From the NCBI GenBank assembly GCA_963169455.1, contig CAUJDW010000077.1, forward strand, positions 1-53,227: a stretch of DNA of 53,227 nt, given 5' to 3'. Shown piece after piece: positions 14,852-23,259 of the stretch. The notes under the pieces are model-generated. The model was not told the origin of the DNA. It worked only from the letters and a program-made list of their open reading frames with translations, and searched no databases. This stretch comes from Bacteroidota bacterium (GTDB lineage Bacteria > Bacteroidota > Bacteroidia > Chitinophagales > Saprospiraceae). Each line of letters opens with the position of its first letter. The stretch's first letter is position 1. The position numbers were made by a program, and so were the translations under genes.

Positions 14852-15629
14852 ATATCCGCTCCAGTACATCAGCAGGCAGCCAACCCTCCGAAGTGTCGCT
14901 CAACCGCACCTGATACCAGCTTCCAATGGCGTCCAGAATGCGCACTTTCGCCCCTTCGTGCAGCAAAAGCACCTCCTGGCTCTCCCGCTCAGGCGCCACC
15001 TGAAGCTGCGCCTCCTCAACCATCACAATGGCATAGTCCTTCCGAAACTCCTGCCTGGCCCGGCCAATTGCAAACAGGAACGGAAAAATGCTGAGCCCCA
15101 GAAAAATCCAGCCGGCTATAAAACCGGCCTTCTTATACCGCCTCACCCGATGCCCCAGCCATAAAGCCAGGCCTCCAATGCCGGCCCACAGAAAAACCAG
15201 CCCCAGCCCGGCCCAGGCATCGGAGGGCATCAGCCCCTGCACAACCCGCCACCGGTAAACGAGCGCCGACTCCGGTACGACGAGCAGGGCATCCTTCAGG
15301 CCGCTTCGCACAGCCTCCAGGTTCTGAAGGGCCTGCCGGTCGCCAGGAGACCACTTCAGCGCCCGCTCGTAGTTCAATACCGCCCTGCCGGCCTGGCCAG
15401 CCCTGTAATAGGCATTGCCCAGGTTGTAATGCAAAACGCCTGAACCATATCCTTCCTGCAGTATGGCCTCGTACTTTTCAATGGCGTCCTCAAAACGCCC
15501 GTCCTGATATGCCTGATTGGCTTCCTGCAGGCGCCGGGCAGCCTCCTGCCCTGATGCCGGCACAACAGCCCAGAACAGGACGGACAGGAACGCTGCATAA
15601 CGAAAACTTCGGATTGCTAAATCATTCAT
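14850..15629 (-). CDS. BatE-like TPR and SH3 membrane protein
   Basis: A 259-residue protein. It has a signal peptide (residues 1-27), then TPR-like repeats at about 30-110 with the family phrase YNLGNAYYRAGQAGRAVLNY. Two membrane segments follow at about 138-158 and 168-188, and a C-terminal bacterial SH3 domain ends GSWYQVRLSDTSEGWLPADV. This is the architecture of BatE from the Bacteroides aerotolerance cluster. The usual batABCD partners are absent, and instead the gene follows an ostA-like gene by 37 bp. SH3b domains often bind peptidoglycan, so an envelope role is likely. The exact function is unknown. Confidence 0.82.
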   Translation of the reverse strand: MNDLAIRSFRYAAFLSVLFWAVVPASGQEAARRLQEANQAYQDGRFEDAIEKYEAILQEGYGSGVLHYNLGNAYYRAGQAGRAVLNYERALKWSPGDRQALQNLEAVRSGLKDALLVVPESALVYRWRVVQGLMPSDAWAGLGLVFLWAGIGGLALWLGHRVRRYKKAGFIAGWIFLGLSIFPFLFAIGRARQEFRKDYAIVMVEEAQLQVAPERESQEVLLLHEGAKVRILDAIGSWYQVRLSDTSEGWLPADVLERI

Positions 15630-15666
15630 GGCGAAATAGAAAGGCTTTTTTTATGCGCCGGGGGCC

Positions 15667-17613
15667 CTATCGCCCCCCCTCCTGCCCTGAAGGCTCACCG
15701 GCTTCATCGGCCGACGGGGCTTCACCTGCAGCAGGAGCCGGTGGCGAAGCCGGCACGGCACGGGGCGTAAACAGGCTTTCCACTCCCACCGGCCGACGGG
15801 TTTTATCCCAGAAAAAACCCTCCATCTGCAGGGCTTTGTGGTTGGCCTGCCGCATGGGCTGCATCTCTGCCTTGGGGTCGGTATAGAATTTGATCCGCTC
15901 TACCTGATTGTTCCCGAAGTAGAGCATCATCTCCGAACAAACCGTTTTGTTCACGCCTACATAACCACCCTGGTCATCCCGCGCATAATAAACGGATTCG
16001 GCATTGCCCGCCACCTCCATCCGGCGCAACTCGCTTTCTTCAAAAAAAGCGGTGATATGCTTCCCCTTGACCTGATTGAAAAACAGCTCGTCGGGCGAAT
16101 TGATAATAAAACTGTTGTCCCGAAGGAAAATCCGGTCGATCTTCTTGTTGGCCAACAGAATATTGACCGTATCGGCAAAAAACTGAGAAGTGTCCGACCA
16201 GACGATGGGATTCTGAAAGAGCCGGAAAATGGAATCCGTGGTGCTGTATGCCAGCGAATCGCAGATGGCCTGAAGGTTGCTCTTGTAAATGCGCACGTCG
16301 TGAAAGGCGCGCAGCAGGCGGGCGCTGTCACTGGCCATGGTGTCTTCGCGCACGGCGTACAGGGTGTCGGCCGCCATGAACAGCGAATCATCCTCAATAA
16401 GCGTGATCAACAGGGGGCGCCCGCCACGGCCGCCGCTGGCTTTGAGATAATCGCTCTTCCGGTCGTAATCAGCCTGCCCGCACATGATGGTGAGGTCGGC
16501 CGAAGTATCCCGCCAGGTGACATTGCCAATGGCGATGCCCAGGCCTTTTTCTTCACTGTAATCCACCTGGTCGGCCTCCAGTATCTGGGGCGGGTCGCTG
16601 ATTACCGACCGGCCGCGGGTGGAATATACCTCATTCCTGGCATCGTAGGTGATCTCGGTGGCCACGATATGCTGCTTTTCGTCCTGATAACGGGCATTGC
16701 CAAGAAGGAAAGATTTGTCGTTGGCCTCGTCGTAAATGATGCGGTCCGCCGTGGCCAGCCGCTTGCCTTCTTCAAAACGGGCATTGCCTTCCAGGCTGTA
16801 TACCTTTCGCTTCCCGTCATAGCGGATCGTGTCGGCGGTGGCCCGCTGCGCACCCTTTTCATACTGTGCGCTCTGCGTGAAAGCAGCCTGGTTCTGTTCG
16901 GTGTCGTAGAACCCGCTTTCTGTATAAATCCTGGCGCTGTCGGCGCTGATGAGCGTGGGCCCCAGGAAGGTGACGACCCTGGTTTCGGTATTAAAACCAA
17001 GGGTATCGGAGCGGAGGCTGAACTGCGGGTCAACGACGGTAACGCTGTCCCTGAAGTAAACCTGCCGTTCATCTACATAGTAATACCCCCGCCTGCTGGT
17101 CAGTTGGGTCTCCTCCAGTGTCAGCGTGGCGCCGTTATCATAAGTGGCCACCTTGGTTTCGAGGTTGTATGTCAGGCGGTCGGTAAAAAGCCTTTGTTTT
17201 CCGTTAACCAGCACCACGCCTCCGTACAGTTCCGCCAGCCTGGCCACCCCGTCGTATGTGGCCGTATCCGAAAAAACACTGAGTGAATCACCCTGCTGGA
17301 TGATAACCTGGCCCTCGGCGACAACATAGGTGTTGTTTATGATCAGAGCCGTATCGCAATACATAAAAACGCTGTCCTGCCGGAGTTCCACATGGCCGTT
17401 CAGCTTCTGGATCACAGAATCCCGCCGCTGAATGTACTCGAAAACATCCGCATGGTCCACCTGGACTTCCTCCTGCTTCGCCGTGTCCTGCGCCGGCGCT
17501 TTGGCGGCAGGCGCCTGCCGCCCCCGCTGCTGCTGGGCAGAAACCGAACCGGCCGCCGCCAGGGCCAGCAACAGGACAAACAAACGAACCGATATCTGAC
17601 GTAAATGCTTCAT
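15667..17613 (-). CDS. OstA-like protein (LPS-transport, LptA/LptD N-domain family)
   Basis: A 648-residue secreted protein. Its signal peptide is MKHLRQISVRLFVLLLALAA with cleavage near SVSAQ. An Ala/Pro/Gln-rich linker precedes a long series of beta-jellyroll OstA repeats, visible as recurring phrases such as GHVELRQDSVFMYCDTALI, VIIQQGDSLSVFSDTATYD and LEGNARFEEGKRLATADRI. OstA/LptA domains carry lipopolysaccharide across the periplasm. The frame is open to 17850, but that upstream part is basic and low-complexity, so the ATG at 17613 with its signal peptide is preferred. The C-terminus is Pro/Ala/Glu-rich. It is the middle gene of a minus-strand operon with the FAD enzyme upstream and the BatE-like gene downstream. 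Confidence 0.88.
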   Translation of the reverse strand: MKHLRQISVRLFVLLLALAAAGSVSAQQQRGRQAPAAKAPAQDTAKQEEVQVDHADVFEYIQRRDSVIQKLNGHVELRQDSVFMYCDTALIINNTYVVAEGQVIIQQGDSLSVFSDTATYDGVARLAELYGGVVLVNGKQRLFTDRLTYNLETKVATYDNGATLTLEETQLTSRRGYYYVDERQVYFRDSVTVVDPQFSLRSDTLGFNTETRVVTFLGPTLISADSARIYTESGFYDTEQNQAAFTQSAQYEKGAQRATADTIRYDGKRKVYSLEGNARFEEGKRLATADRIIYDEANDKSFLLGNARYQDEKQHIVATEITYDARNEVYSTRGRSVISDPPQILEADQVDYSEEKGLGIAIGNVTWRDTSADLTIMCGQADYDRKSDYLKASGGRGGRPLLITLIEDDSLFMAADTLYAVREDTMASDSARLLRAFHDVRIYKSNLQAICDSLAYSTTDSIFRLFQNPIVWSDTSQFFADTVNILLANKKIDRIFLRDNSFIINSPDELFFNQVKGKHITAFFEESELRRMEVAGNAESVYYARDDQGGYVGVNKTVCSEMMLYFGNNQVERIKFYTDPKAEMQPMRQANHKALQMEGFFWDKTRRPVGVESLFTPRAVPASPPAPAAGEAPSADEAGEPSGQEGGR

Positions 17614-17696
17614 TCCCTGCAAACTTCTCACTTTCCGGGAAAAAAATTGCTCCTGCCCACTTTTTATTAACCGGATTAACCCTTCCTTAACGTGCG

Positions 17697-18854
17697 CTAT
17701 CCCAGCAACAGTTCCGCTCCTTCCTCCCCAACCAGCGTCCCGATGGCCACACCCATGCCGCCCAGGCGAACGGCAACCACGATGTTGCCGGAGATGGGCG
17801 CAATGACGGGGGATTTCCGGCCGCCAACGCCCATGATGCCGCTCCACCACTTCTCTACGGCCACCGGCTGGCCGGGTAGGATGAGGTCCTGCAGCAATTT
17901 CACCAACGCACTCCTGATGAGCGGCGTTGTTCCGAACTCGGAAGTCGTTTCCCCTTCGATGTCCAGATTGCGCCCCCCGCCCAGCAGGATGCGCCCGTCA
18001 ATATTCCGGAAATAATAGTAACCCCGGTCGTAGTGAAAGGAGCCTTTGACAGCAAGGGAATTAATGGGCGCCGTAATCAGCACCTGGCTGCGGGCAGGAT
18101 AAACCGGCACCGACGGCATGAGTTGCTGCGCCAGCCCATTGGTCGCCACGATCACCCGCCTGGCCCGGAAACTCCACCCGTAAGCCGTCGTGATCTCCAC
18201 CCCGGCTCCGATGTCCTCCAATGATTGAACAGCGATGCCGTTGAAGAACTCAATGCCTGCCTCGCGGGCCATTTCCATCAGGGCCCGCATCATTTCTCCG
18301 GCGTGTAGCTGGCCCTCGGCAGTATTGCAGATGAGGTTGGCCACACCGCGAAAGCCGAAGGCTGCGGTTTCCTGGCTGGCCAGGCGGTAGGTTTCGCTTA
18401 TGCCGATCAGGTTCCTGAGCCTGCGGTTAAAGGCAGGGATGGCTTCCGCGCATTGTTCGAATACATCCTGCTCTTCGGCCCGAAAGAGCTCATACCCGCC
18501 CCAGGATTCGTAGCGAAGGCGGGCGTCGCCAATGCGTTGCCGCAAGCGCTGGAGGCCTTTCCAGCGGCGCTCCACCAGAGCCCAGACGGCGTCTTCAGGA
18601 TGCGAGGCCATATCGTCGAGTAGTTCGGAAACACTGCCGAAACAGGCGAAGCCCGCATTTCGGGTGCTCGCTCCAACCGGCAGGGCGCCCCGCTCCAGAA
18701 TGAGTATCCGGCTCGAGGGCGCCAGCTCGCGGGCGCGCAGCGCAGCGCTCAGCCCCACGATGCCGCTGCCGGCCACCACGATATCAACATCGCGGAAGAA
18801 ACTGTCCTGCTCCCAGTAGCTGAGCTGATAGGCTAAAGGTTTTGTATTTGACAA
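17697..18854 (-). CDS. FAD-dependent oxidoreductase, DAO family
   Basis: A 385-residue flavoenzyme of the D-amino-acid/glycine oxidase superfamily. The dinucleotide-binding motif VAGSGIVGLSAALRARE is near residue 25, followed by ERGALPVGASTRNAGFACFG, a typical covalent/FAD-contact region. The C-terminal motif WSGIMGVGGRKSPVIAPI and GGMGVAIGTLVGEEGAELLL completes the FAD site. I chose a TTG start at 18854 (SNTKPLAYQLSYWEQ) because a TACCTTTG promoter box lies at 18883-18876, so the in-frame ATG at 18965 would be upstream of transcription start. The substrate is not evident. It begins a probable operon with the OstA-like and BatE-like genes. Confidence 0.85.
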   Translation of the reverse strand: MSNTKPLAYQLSYWEQDSFFRDVDIVVAGSGIVGLSAALRARELAPSSRILILERGALPVGASTRNAGFACFGSVSELLDDMASHPEDAVWALVERRWKGLQRLRQRIGDARLRYESWGGYELFRAEEQDVFEQCAEAIPAFNRRLRNLIGISETYRLASQETAAFGFRGVANLICNTAEGQLHAGEMMRALMEMAREAGIEFFNGIAVQSLEDIGAGVEITTAYGWSFRARRVIVATNGLAQQLMPSVPVYPARSQVLITAPINSLAVKGSFHYDRGYYYFRNIDGRILLGGGRNLDIEGETTSEFGTTPLIRSALVKLLQDLILPGQPVAVEKWWSGIMGVGGRKSPVIAPISGNIVVAVRLGGMGVAIGTLVGEEGAELLLG

Positions 18855-18875
18855 GGTCCTTCGGTTTATTGCCTG

Positions 18876-18883
18876 CAAAGGTA
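18876..18883 (-). promoter_or_regulatory. -7 box for the DAO/OstA/BatE operon
   Basis: On the minus strand TACCTTTG (18883-18876) matches TAnnTTTG exactly. CTTGG about 20 nt upstream may be the -33 element. It is 21 bp from the proposed TTG start and rules out the longer ATG start at 18965. Confidence 0.6.
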
Positions 18884-19023
18884 GGGAAGGGAACAGACTG
18901 CACCAAGGGAAAAGCAAAACACAGGGCTTACTTATCCCCCCGGCGCTCTTTTTGGGAAGGATCATTTCTTCATGAAGATGGGATTGCTATTTTAGCGCTG
19001 AATTATTAACAAAAAACTGAAAT

Positions 19024-19464
19024 ATGCTGCAACGGATACAATCCATCTTTCTTGCGCTGGCCGCCGCTGCTTCCTTCGGCGCGCTGGGGCTGCCCTTCGC
19101 AACCACGGGCCAGGCAGTGCAGGGTTCCGCGATCTTTGCCGATGGCGCTTATTCCGTCCAGGACCAGATCGTGCTGCTTGTACTTTTTGCCGTGGGAGGC
19201 GCTTTGGCGCTGGCCGGCATTTTCCTCTTCCGCAACCGCAATACCCAGATGCGGCTGAGCATTTTTGCCTTCATCGCCAACCTGATCGGCATCATCTTCG
19301 GCATTCTTTTTTTCATGCAAAACAGCAGTGATATTGGCGACAGCGCCATTCAGGACGGCCTGGGCGCCTACCTGCCTGCCGGCGCGCTGCTTTTTCTCCT
19401 CCTCGCCTACCGGTTCATCAACAAAGATGAGAAGCTGGTCCGGTCGATGGACCGGCTGCGATGA
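19024..19464 (+). CDS. DUF4293 family membrane protein
   Basis: A 146-residue integral membrane protein with four hydrophobic segments at about residues 8-24, 45-68, 78-98 and 115-132. The start MLQRIQSIFLALAAAASF is the hallmark of DUF4293, a Bacteroidota-specific family without known function. The second segment is followed by FRNRNTQMR, a typical positive-inside loop. It is a single gene, convergent with the ExbD operon, and separated from it by a terminator at 19469-19513. Confidence 0.8.
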   Translation: MLQRIQSIFLALAAAASFGALGLPFATTGQAVQGSAIFADGAYSVQDQIVLLVLFAVGGALALAGIFLFRNRNTQMRLSIFAFIANLIGIIFGILFFMQNSSDIGDSAIQDGLGAYLPAGALLFLLLAYRFINKDEKLVRSMDRLR

Positions 19465-19468
19465 CGGC

Positions 19469-19513
19469 AAAAAAAAGGCCTTCCAGCCGGATTCATCCTG
19501 GCTGAAAGGCCTT
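19469..19513 (-). terminator. Intrinsic terminator of the exbB-exbD operon
   Basis: Read on the minus strand, AAGGCCTTTCAGCCA pairs with TGGAAGGCCTT-type sequence, forming an imperfect stem of about 15 bp, and is followed by eight T residues (19476-19469). It lies 24 bp past the last ExbD stop. Confidence 0.85.
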
Positions 19514-19537
19514 AAGCCTGCCGGAACAGTACCGGCC

Positions 19538-20032
19538 TTATTCTCCTTCAACACCCGACCCTTTGCGTTTCGGGTCTTTGCGGGCTGAGTAGTTCACTTT
19601 GAGCTGGCCCGATTTGCGCAGCTGGGTCTTGACGTCCTGAACGATACCCATGGTCACATCGCCATCTACCCGCAGGGAAGAGGTGATCTGGCCGTGGCGG
19701 GATTCCGGAACCTTGAGCTTGTGGCGCTCCAGGAAAAGCGTAATTTCGTTCACTTCAGAAAATTTATCCCCCAGCTGAAGGCGGGGCTTAGTGCCATAGA
19801 CGCCCTGATAGCGCTGAACAGGCCGGCCGATGTAGAGGTAGTTGACCAGCGACTTTTCTTCCAGTTTGGTCAGCTCCGTTGCGTAGGGCGTCGTCACTTT
19901 CACCTTGAGCTCGGCATCACGCAACTGGGTCACCACCATGAAGAAGAAAAGGAGCATGAAGATGATATCGGGGAGGGAAGCCGTAGAAATAGTAGGATTG
20001 GCTTTTCCCCTCTTTTTTGAAAACTTAGCCAT
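19538..20032 (-). CDS. ExbD/TolR family biopolymer transport protein (second copy)
   Basis: A 164-residue protein. A short cytoplasmic N-terminus (MAKFSKKRGKANPT) leads to one membrane helix, ASLPDIIFMLLFFFMVVTQL. In it, Asp22 corresponds to the proton-carrying aspartate of the ExbD/TolR/MotB family. A periplasmic domain follows, with VKVTTPYATELTKLEEKSLV and a final VNYSARKDPKRKGSG tail. Together with ExbB and the other ExbD it would convert proton-motive force into movement that drives outer-membrane transport. It is the last gene of the operon, 100 bp after the first exbD, and is followed by a terminator. Confidence 0.92.
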   Translation of the reverse strand: MAKFSKKRGKANPTISTASLPDIIFMLLFFFMVVTQLRDAELKVKVTTPYATELTKLEEKSLVNYLYIGRPVQRYQGVYGTKPRLQLGDKFSEVNEITLFLERHKLKVPESRHGQITSSLRVDGDVTMGIVQDVKTQLRKSGQLKVNYSARKDPKRKGSGVEGE

Positions 20033-20132
20033 GGTATTCGTTTTTTATTTACTCCCCCGTAAGGGAGAAAGCCTGAAGCGATATCGGCGGTTCAGCAGCA
20101 CCCTTCGGCCAGGTTTCCCTCGCCTCCGCCTG

Positions 20133-20687
20133 CTATTCTTCACCGAAGGCCGTAGGTTCAGCTTCTGAAAGCACGAAGGGTATCTCATCCCTGATCGCTT
20201 TCTTCCAGGCGAACTTCATGTCCTCGCTGTAGGGCACTCCGTATTTTCTCTGGCTCAATTCATTCCAGAGCTCGTTGTAGGCGGCTTTCAGCTCGTTGTA
20301 CACCTGAAGGTATGCTTCATAACTGGTGCCGCGGTCGTTCTTCAGGGAGATGATGGCCTTGGTAGGCTTCTCCGCCATGGTTTCATCGTTGTAAGGGTTG
20401 GCGATGAAAATCTTGGCCTTTTCCCTGAGCTGTTCTATCGGCATGATCTCACCCCGCACCAGGAGCTGGTCCTGAGCATTCACCAATACCGAGAACACGT
20501 TGCGGGTCTTCAGCTTCGTGATATCCGGCTCTTCTTCCGACCAGGGCGGAAGCTTCACCGTGATCCCTTTGTCTTCCACGATGGTCGTTGTGACCAGGAA
20601 GAAGATCAGCAACAGGAACGCAATGTCAGCCATCGAGCTGGCATTGATCTCTGTTGACATCCGGTCTCTGGCTCTTGTTTTTGCCAT
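20133..20687 (-). CDS. ExbD/TolR family biopolymer transport protein (first copy)
   Basis: A 184-residue protein with the same plan as its neighbour. A basic N-terminus (MAKTRARDRMSTEINASS) precedes a single membrane helix, MADIAFLLLIFFLVTTTI, carrying the conserved Asp21. A periplasmic domain of about 140 residues begins DKGITVKLPPWSEEE. Two different ExbD proteins behind one ExbB are common in Bacteroidota, where TonB-dependent uptake is extensive. The two copies here are clearly diverged, so this is not a recent duplication. It lies 9 bp downstream of the 4-TM gene, which indicates tight co-transcription. Confidence 0.93.
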   Translation of the reverse strand: MAKTRARDRMSTEINASSMADIAFLLLIFFLVTTTIVEDKGITVKLPPWSEEEPDITKLKTRNVFSVLVNAQDQLLVRGEIMPIEQLREKAKIFIANPYNDETMAEKPTKAIISLKNDRGTSYEAYLQVYNELKAAYNELWNELSQRKYGVPYSEDMKFAWKKAIRDEIPFVLSEAEPTAFGEE

Positions 20688-20696
20688 GGTGTCTCC

Positions 20697-21182
20697 TTAT
20701 TTAAAGAAGTTGCGAACTTCAGAAAAAATAAAAGCCAGTCCTGCTCCAAAGACCAGAACCACAGCGGTAGTGATGCCGCCACTGATGAACTTCAGGTTGT
20801 TCGGCGTGATTATACTGCCCGATTCGGCCCATTTATCCATCGCATTTTTGATGTATGGGCTCGGTTCGCCTGAAGCTGTGCTGTAGGCGATGATAAACAC
20901 CAATGCAAGTATGCCGAAACCGATCAGGCCTTTGATTGAGCCCTTGAAATCATCAAAGATATGAAGGACGCCGAAAGCCACCAGTATGATCAAGGTTAAA
21001 ATAACCAGGACAATGGCTCCGACCAGGCCAAAGTTGAAGATACCTGTCTGGTATTTCTCCTCATCGGGCAGGGCAGAAAAGTCACCTGCGCCCATGACTA
21101 CGGTAGCCAGAAAGATGAGAATCACCAGCGCACCCAAACCGAAAGCCAGGGTCTGTCCGTTTTTGGTTAAGAATTTATACAT
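20697..21182 (-). CDS. Four-TM membrane protein in the exb operon
   Basis: A 161-residue protein with hydrophobic segments at about residues 12-32, 48-72, 84-102 and 133-155. A short periplasmic loop (SGEPSPYIKNAMDKWAESGS) lies before the last helix. It sits between exbB (15 bp upstream) and exbD (9 bp downstream), an arrangement I recognise from other Bacteroidota. It is therefore probably an accessory part of the ExbB-ExbD motor. I know no established function or family name for it. Confidence 0.82.
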   Translation of the reverse strand: MYKFLTKNGQTLAFGLGALVILIFLATVVMGAGDFSALPDEEKYQTGIFNFGLVGAIVLVILTLIILVAFGVLHIFDDFKGSIKGLIGFGILALVFIIAYSTASGEPSPYIKNAMDKWAESGSIITPNNLKFISGGITTAVVLVFGAGLAFIFSEVRNFFK

Positions 21183-21197
21183 AACAATAAGGTTCTC

Positions 21198-22031
21198 TTA
21201 TTTCTTGAAAATGTTGTTTGCCACCATAAGGTCAACCAGCGCGATGGAAGCATCTTCCATCTTGTTGACAATGCCGTCGATCTTGCTCACGATGTAGTTG
21301 TAGAAGATCTGAAGGATAATGGCTACAACGAGGCCGAATACCGTGGTCAAAAGGGCCACCTTGATACCGCCGGCAACAACCGAGGGAGAAAGGTCGCCAA
21401 CCGCTTCGATACGGTCAAAGGCCTGGATCATACCAATAACCGTTCCAAGGAATCCGAGCATCGGGGCAATGGCGATGAAAAGGGATATCCATACCAGCCC
21501 GCGCTCCAGCAGGCCCATCTGTACGCTGCCATAAGAAACAATGGCTTTTTCCACAGATTCGGGGCCGCCTTCGGCATTTTTCAAACCTTCGAAAAGAATG
21601 CTGGCAGTGGGGCCCTGGGTGGATTTGCAAACCTCCATAGCGCCTTGTACGTCACCAGACTTGAGGTGTTCATCAACGCGCGCCAACAGCTTGTCCGTGT
21701 TGGTGGTGGCGATGTTCAGCGTAATAATACGCTCGATACAGAAGGCCAGGCCCAAAATCAGAGCGATCAATACGAAGCTCATGAAGCGCCAGTCGCCGTC
21801 GATGAAGTACTTCTTCAGGAGCTGATAGCCGCCCTCCTGGGCAGGCGCAGGCTCTTCAGCAGCAGGCGCAGCTTCGGCGGGTTCTTCTGGCGCCGGGGCT
21901 GCTTCTTCGGCAGCGGCTGCCGTATCCGTAGTCGTTTCTGTCTGGGCCTCAGAGCCTTCCTGAGCATATACGAAATTGCCGGTGAATACTGCCAAGCCAA
22001 GTACCAGCAGCAGTGCTATTAATTTTCGCAT
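21198..22031 (-). CDS. exbB: MotA/TolQ/ExbB proton channel protein
   Basis: A 277-residue protein. A signal-like hydrophobic N-terminus (MRKLIALLLVLGLAVFTGNF) is followed by an unusual acidic Ala/Glu/Pro-rich linker at about residues 25-67. Then come the ExbB/TolQ core helices: FMSFVLIALILGLAFCIERI, LVWISLFIAIAPMLGFLGTV and the VVAGGIKVALLTTVFGLVVA helix with the conserved small residues. ExbB pentamers surround ExbD and energise TonB or related systems. The open frame reaches 22226 by running through the tRNA gene, so the ATG at 22031 is correct. It is the first protein gene of the operon, 57 bp after tRNA-Ser. Confidence 0.92.
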   Translation of the reverse strand: MRKLIALLLVLGLAVFTGNFVYAQEGSEAQTETTTDTAAAAEEAAPAPEEPAEAAPAAEEPAPAQEGGYQLLKKYFIDGDWRFMSFVLIALILGLAFCIERIITLNIATTNTDKLLARVDEHLKSGDVQGAMEVCKSTQGPTASILFEGLKNAEGGPESVEKAIVSYGSVQMGLLERGLVWISLFIAIAPMLGFLGTVIGMIQAFDRIEAVGDLSPSVVAGGIKVALLTTVFGLVVAIILQIFYNYIVSKIDGIVNKMEDASIALVDLMVANNIFKK

Positions 22032-22088
22032 AGGTAGTACGGTTTTACGATTGTTTTTGAAAGCAGTTGAACACTTAATTGGTTTAAG

Positions 22089-22176
22089 CGGAGAGGAAGG
22101 GATTCGAACCCTCGATACCCTTTTGGGGTATACACGCTTTCCAGGCGTGCCTCTTAAACCACTCGAGCACCTCTCC
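22089..22176 (-). tRNA. tRNA-Ser (anticodon GGA)
   Basis: An 88-nt class II tRNA. The acceptor arm GGAGAGG (22176-22170) pairs with CCTCTCC (22096-22090), with discriminator G at 22089. The anticodon loop CTGGAAA holds GGA at 22142-22140. There is a long variable arm (ATACCCCAAAAGGGTAT) and a T-loop GGTTCGAATCC, as expected for serine tRNA. CCA is not encoded. It reads codons UCC/UCU. Its own promoter is at 22224-22254 and the ExbB gene follows 57 bp downstream without an obvious terminator. Confidence 0.97.
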
Positions 22177-22223
22177 GGGAAATGAAGCTTGAAAACGAAG
22201 GCTCCAAAGCCGTTCGCCCTGAG

Positions 22224-22254
22224 CAAATATAGTTATTAAGAACTTTTCGCCAAT
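22224..22254 (-). promoter_or_regulatory. Bacteroidota promoter for tRNA-Ser (and possibly the exb operon)
   Basis: On the minus strand ATTG (22254-22251), 19 nt, then TATATTTG (22231-22224), an exact TAnnTTTG box. No other good promoter was seen between the tRNA and exbB. Confidence 0.7.
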
Positions 22255-22361
22255 GCGGAACAACACAAAATTTGCAAAAAGATGGAATATATCATAATCT
22301 ACCCCTCATCACCTACCCCAAACCAGGCGCGGCCAGGGAATTGAGCATTTCCTCCATAGCC

Positions 22362-23147
22362 TCAGGATGCCGCCCGGGCTGCCTTCGAAAACAGGGCTTC
22401 AGCATTCCGCGTCGTTGCCTCCGCTACCTCCTCTACAGAAAGCTCCTTGATACGGGCCAGCTTTTCTGCAACCAGATATACATAAGCGCTCTCGTTGCGC
22501 TGCCCTCTGTATGGAACCGGGGCCAGATAAGGCGCATCGGTTTCCAGTACAACGCCCTCCAGTCCGATCGAGGCCATTACTTTGTCCAGCCCGCTGTTCT
22601 TAAAAGTCAGCACGCCTCCGATCCCCAGGTAAAAACCCAGGCCCAAAATGCGCCTGGCCTGCTCCGGACTGCCGGAAAAACAATGAAAAACGCCCTGAAG
22701 CCGCTCGTCTTTTATGCTTTCCACCAGATCTATGGTGATGTCGATGGCTTCACGGGTGTGAATGACAATGGGCATTCCCAGTTCCTTCGCCCAGGCAGCC
22801 TGCACCAGAAAGGCTTCCTTCTGCTGTTCGAAATACGCCTTGTCCCAGTATAAGTCGATGCCGATCTCCCCCACGGCGCTGAATGGCCGCTCGTCCAGCC
22901 ATTGCCGGACAATGGCAAGCTCTTCTTCGAAATTTTCCCTGACCGAACAGGGATGCAGGCCCATCATGGGGAAACAATGTTCGGGGTATGCTTCCTCCAG
23001 CGCCAGCATGCCCTCAATGGATGCGCTATCTATATTGGGAAGGAAAAACTTATCAACCCCCTTTTCAATCGCGCGTTGTATCATCTCGTCCCGGTCGGCG
23101 TCGAACTGGCCCAGGTATAAATGCGCATGGGTATCTACCAGCCTCAT
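22362..23147 (-). CDS. TatD family metal-dependent hydrolase
   Basis: A 261-residue TIM-barrel hydrolase (DNase/tRNA-end hydrolase family). Metal-site motifs are present in order: DTHAHLY near the N-terminus, GEIGIDLYWD, IHTREA, FHCFSGSPEQ and LETDAPYLAP. The ATG at 23147 starts MRLVDTHAHLY, and a TACCTTTG promoter box 17 bp upstream excludes the longer frame that is open to 23261. TatD proteins process 3' ends of nucleic acids and have been linked to DNA repair and quality control. It is divergent from rnhA with about 110 bp between starts. Confidence 0.93.
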   Translation of the reverse strand: MRLVDTHAHLYLGQFDADRDEMIQRAIEKGVDKFFLPNIDSASIEGMLALEEAYPEHCFPMMGLHPCSVRENFEEELAIVRQWLDERPFSAVGEIGIDLYWDKAYFEQQKEAFLVQAAWAKELGMPIVIHTREAIDITIDLVESIKDERLQGVFHCFSGSPEQARRILGLGFYLGIGGVLTFKNSGLDKVMASIGLEGVVLETDAPYLAPVPYRGQRNESAYVYLVAEKLARIKELSVEEVAEATTRNAEALFSKAARAAS

Positions 23148-23163
23148 CTTTCCTTGTTTTCCG

Positions 23164-23171
23164 CAAAGGTA
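23164..23171 (-). promoter_or_regulatory. -7 box for the tatD-like gene
   Basis: Minus-strand TACCTTTG (23171-23164) matches TAnnTTTG exactly, 17 bp from the ATG at 23147. It settles the start choice, giving a very short leader. Confidence 0.6.
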
Positions 23172-23259
23172 TAGATTAATTTTGGAATGCTTTTGGCGCA
23201 TGGCCCGGCGAATTTGCCCCGAATTGCCTAATTTCCCGCTCACAAAGATGGGAACACCC

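Noticed and set aside
22032-22226. N-terminal extension of ExbB through the tRNA gene
   Set aside because: The frame is open only by chance across tRNA-Ser. The signal-like N-terminus starts at 22031.
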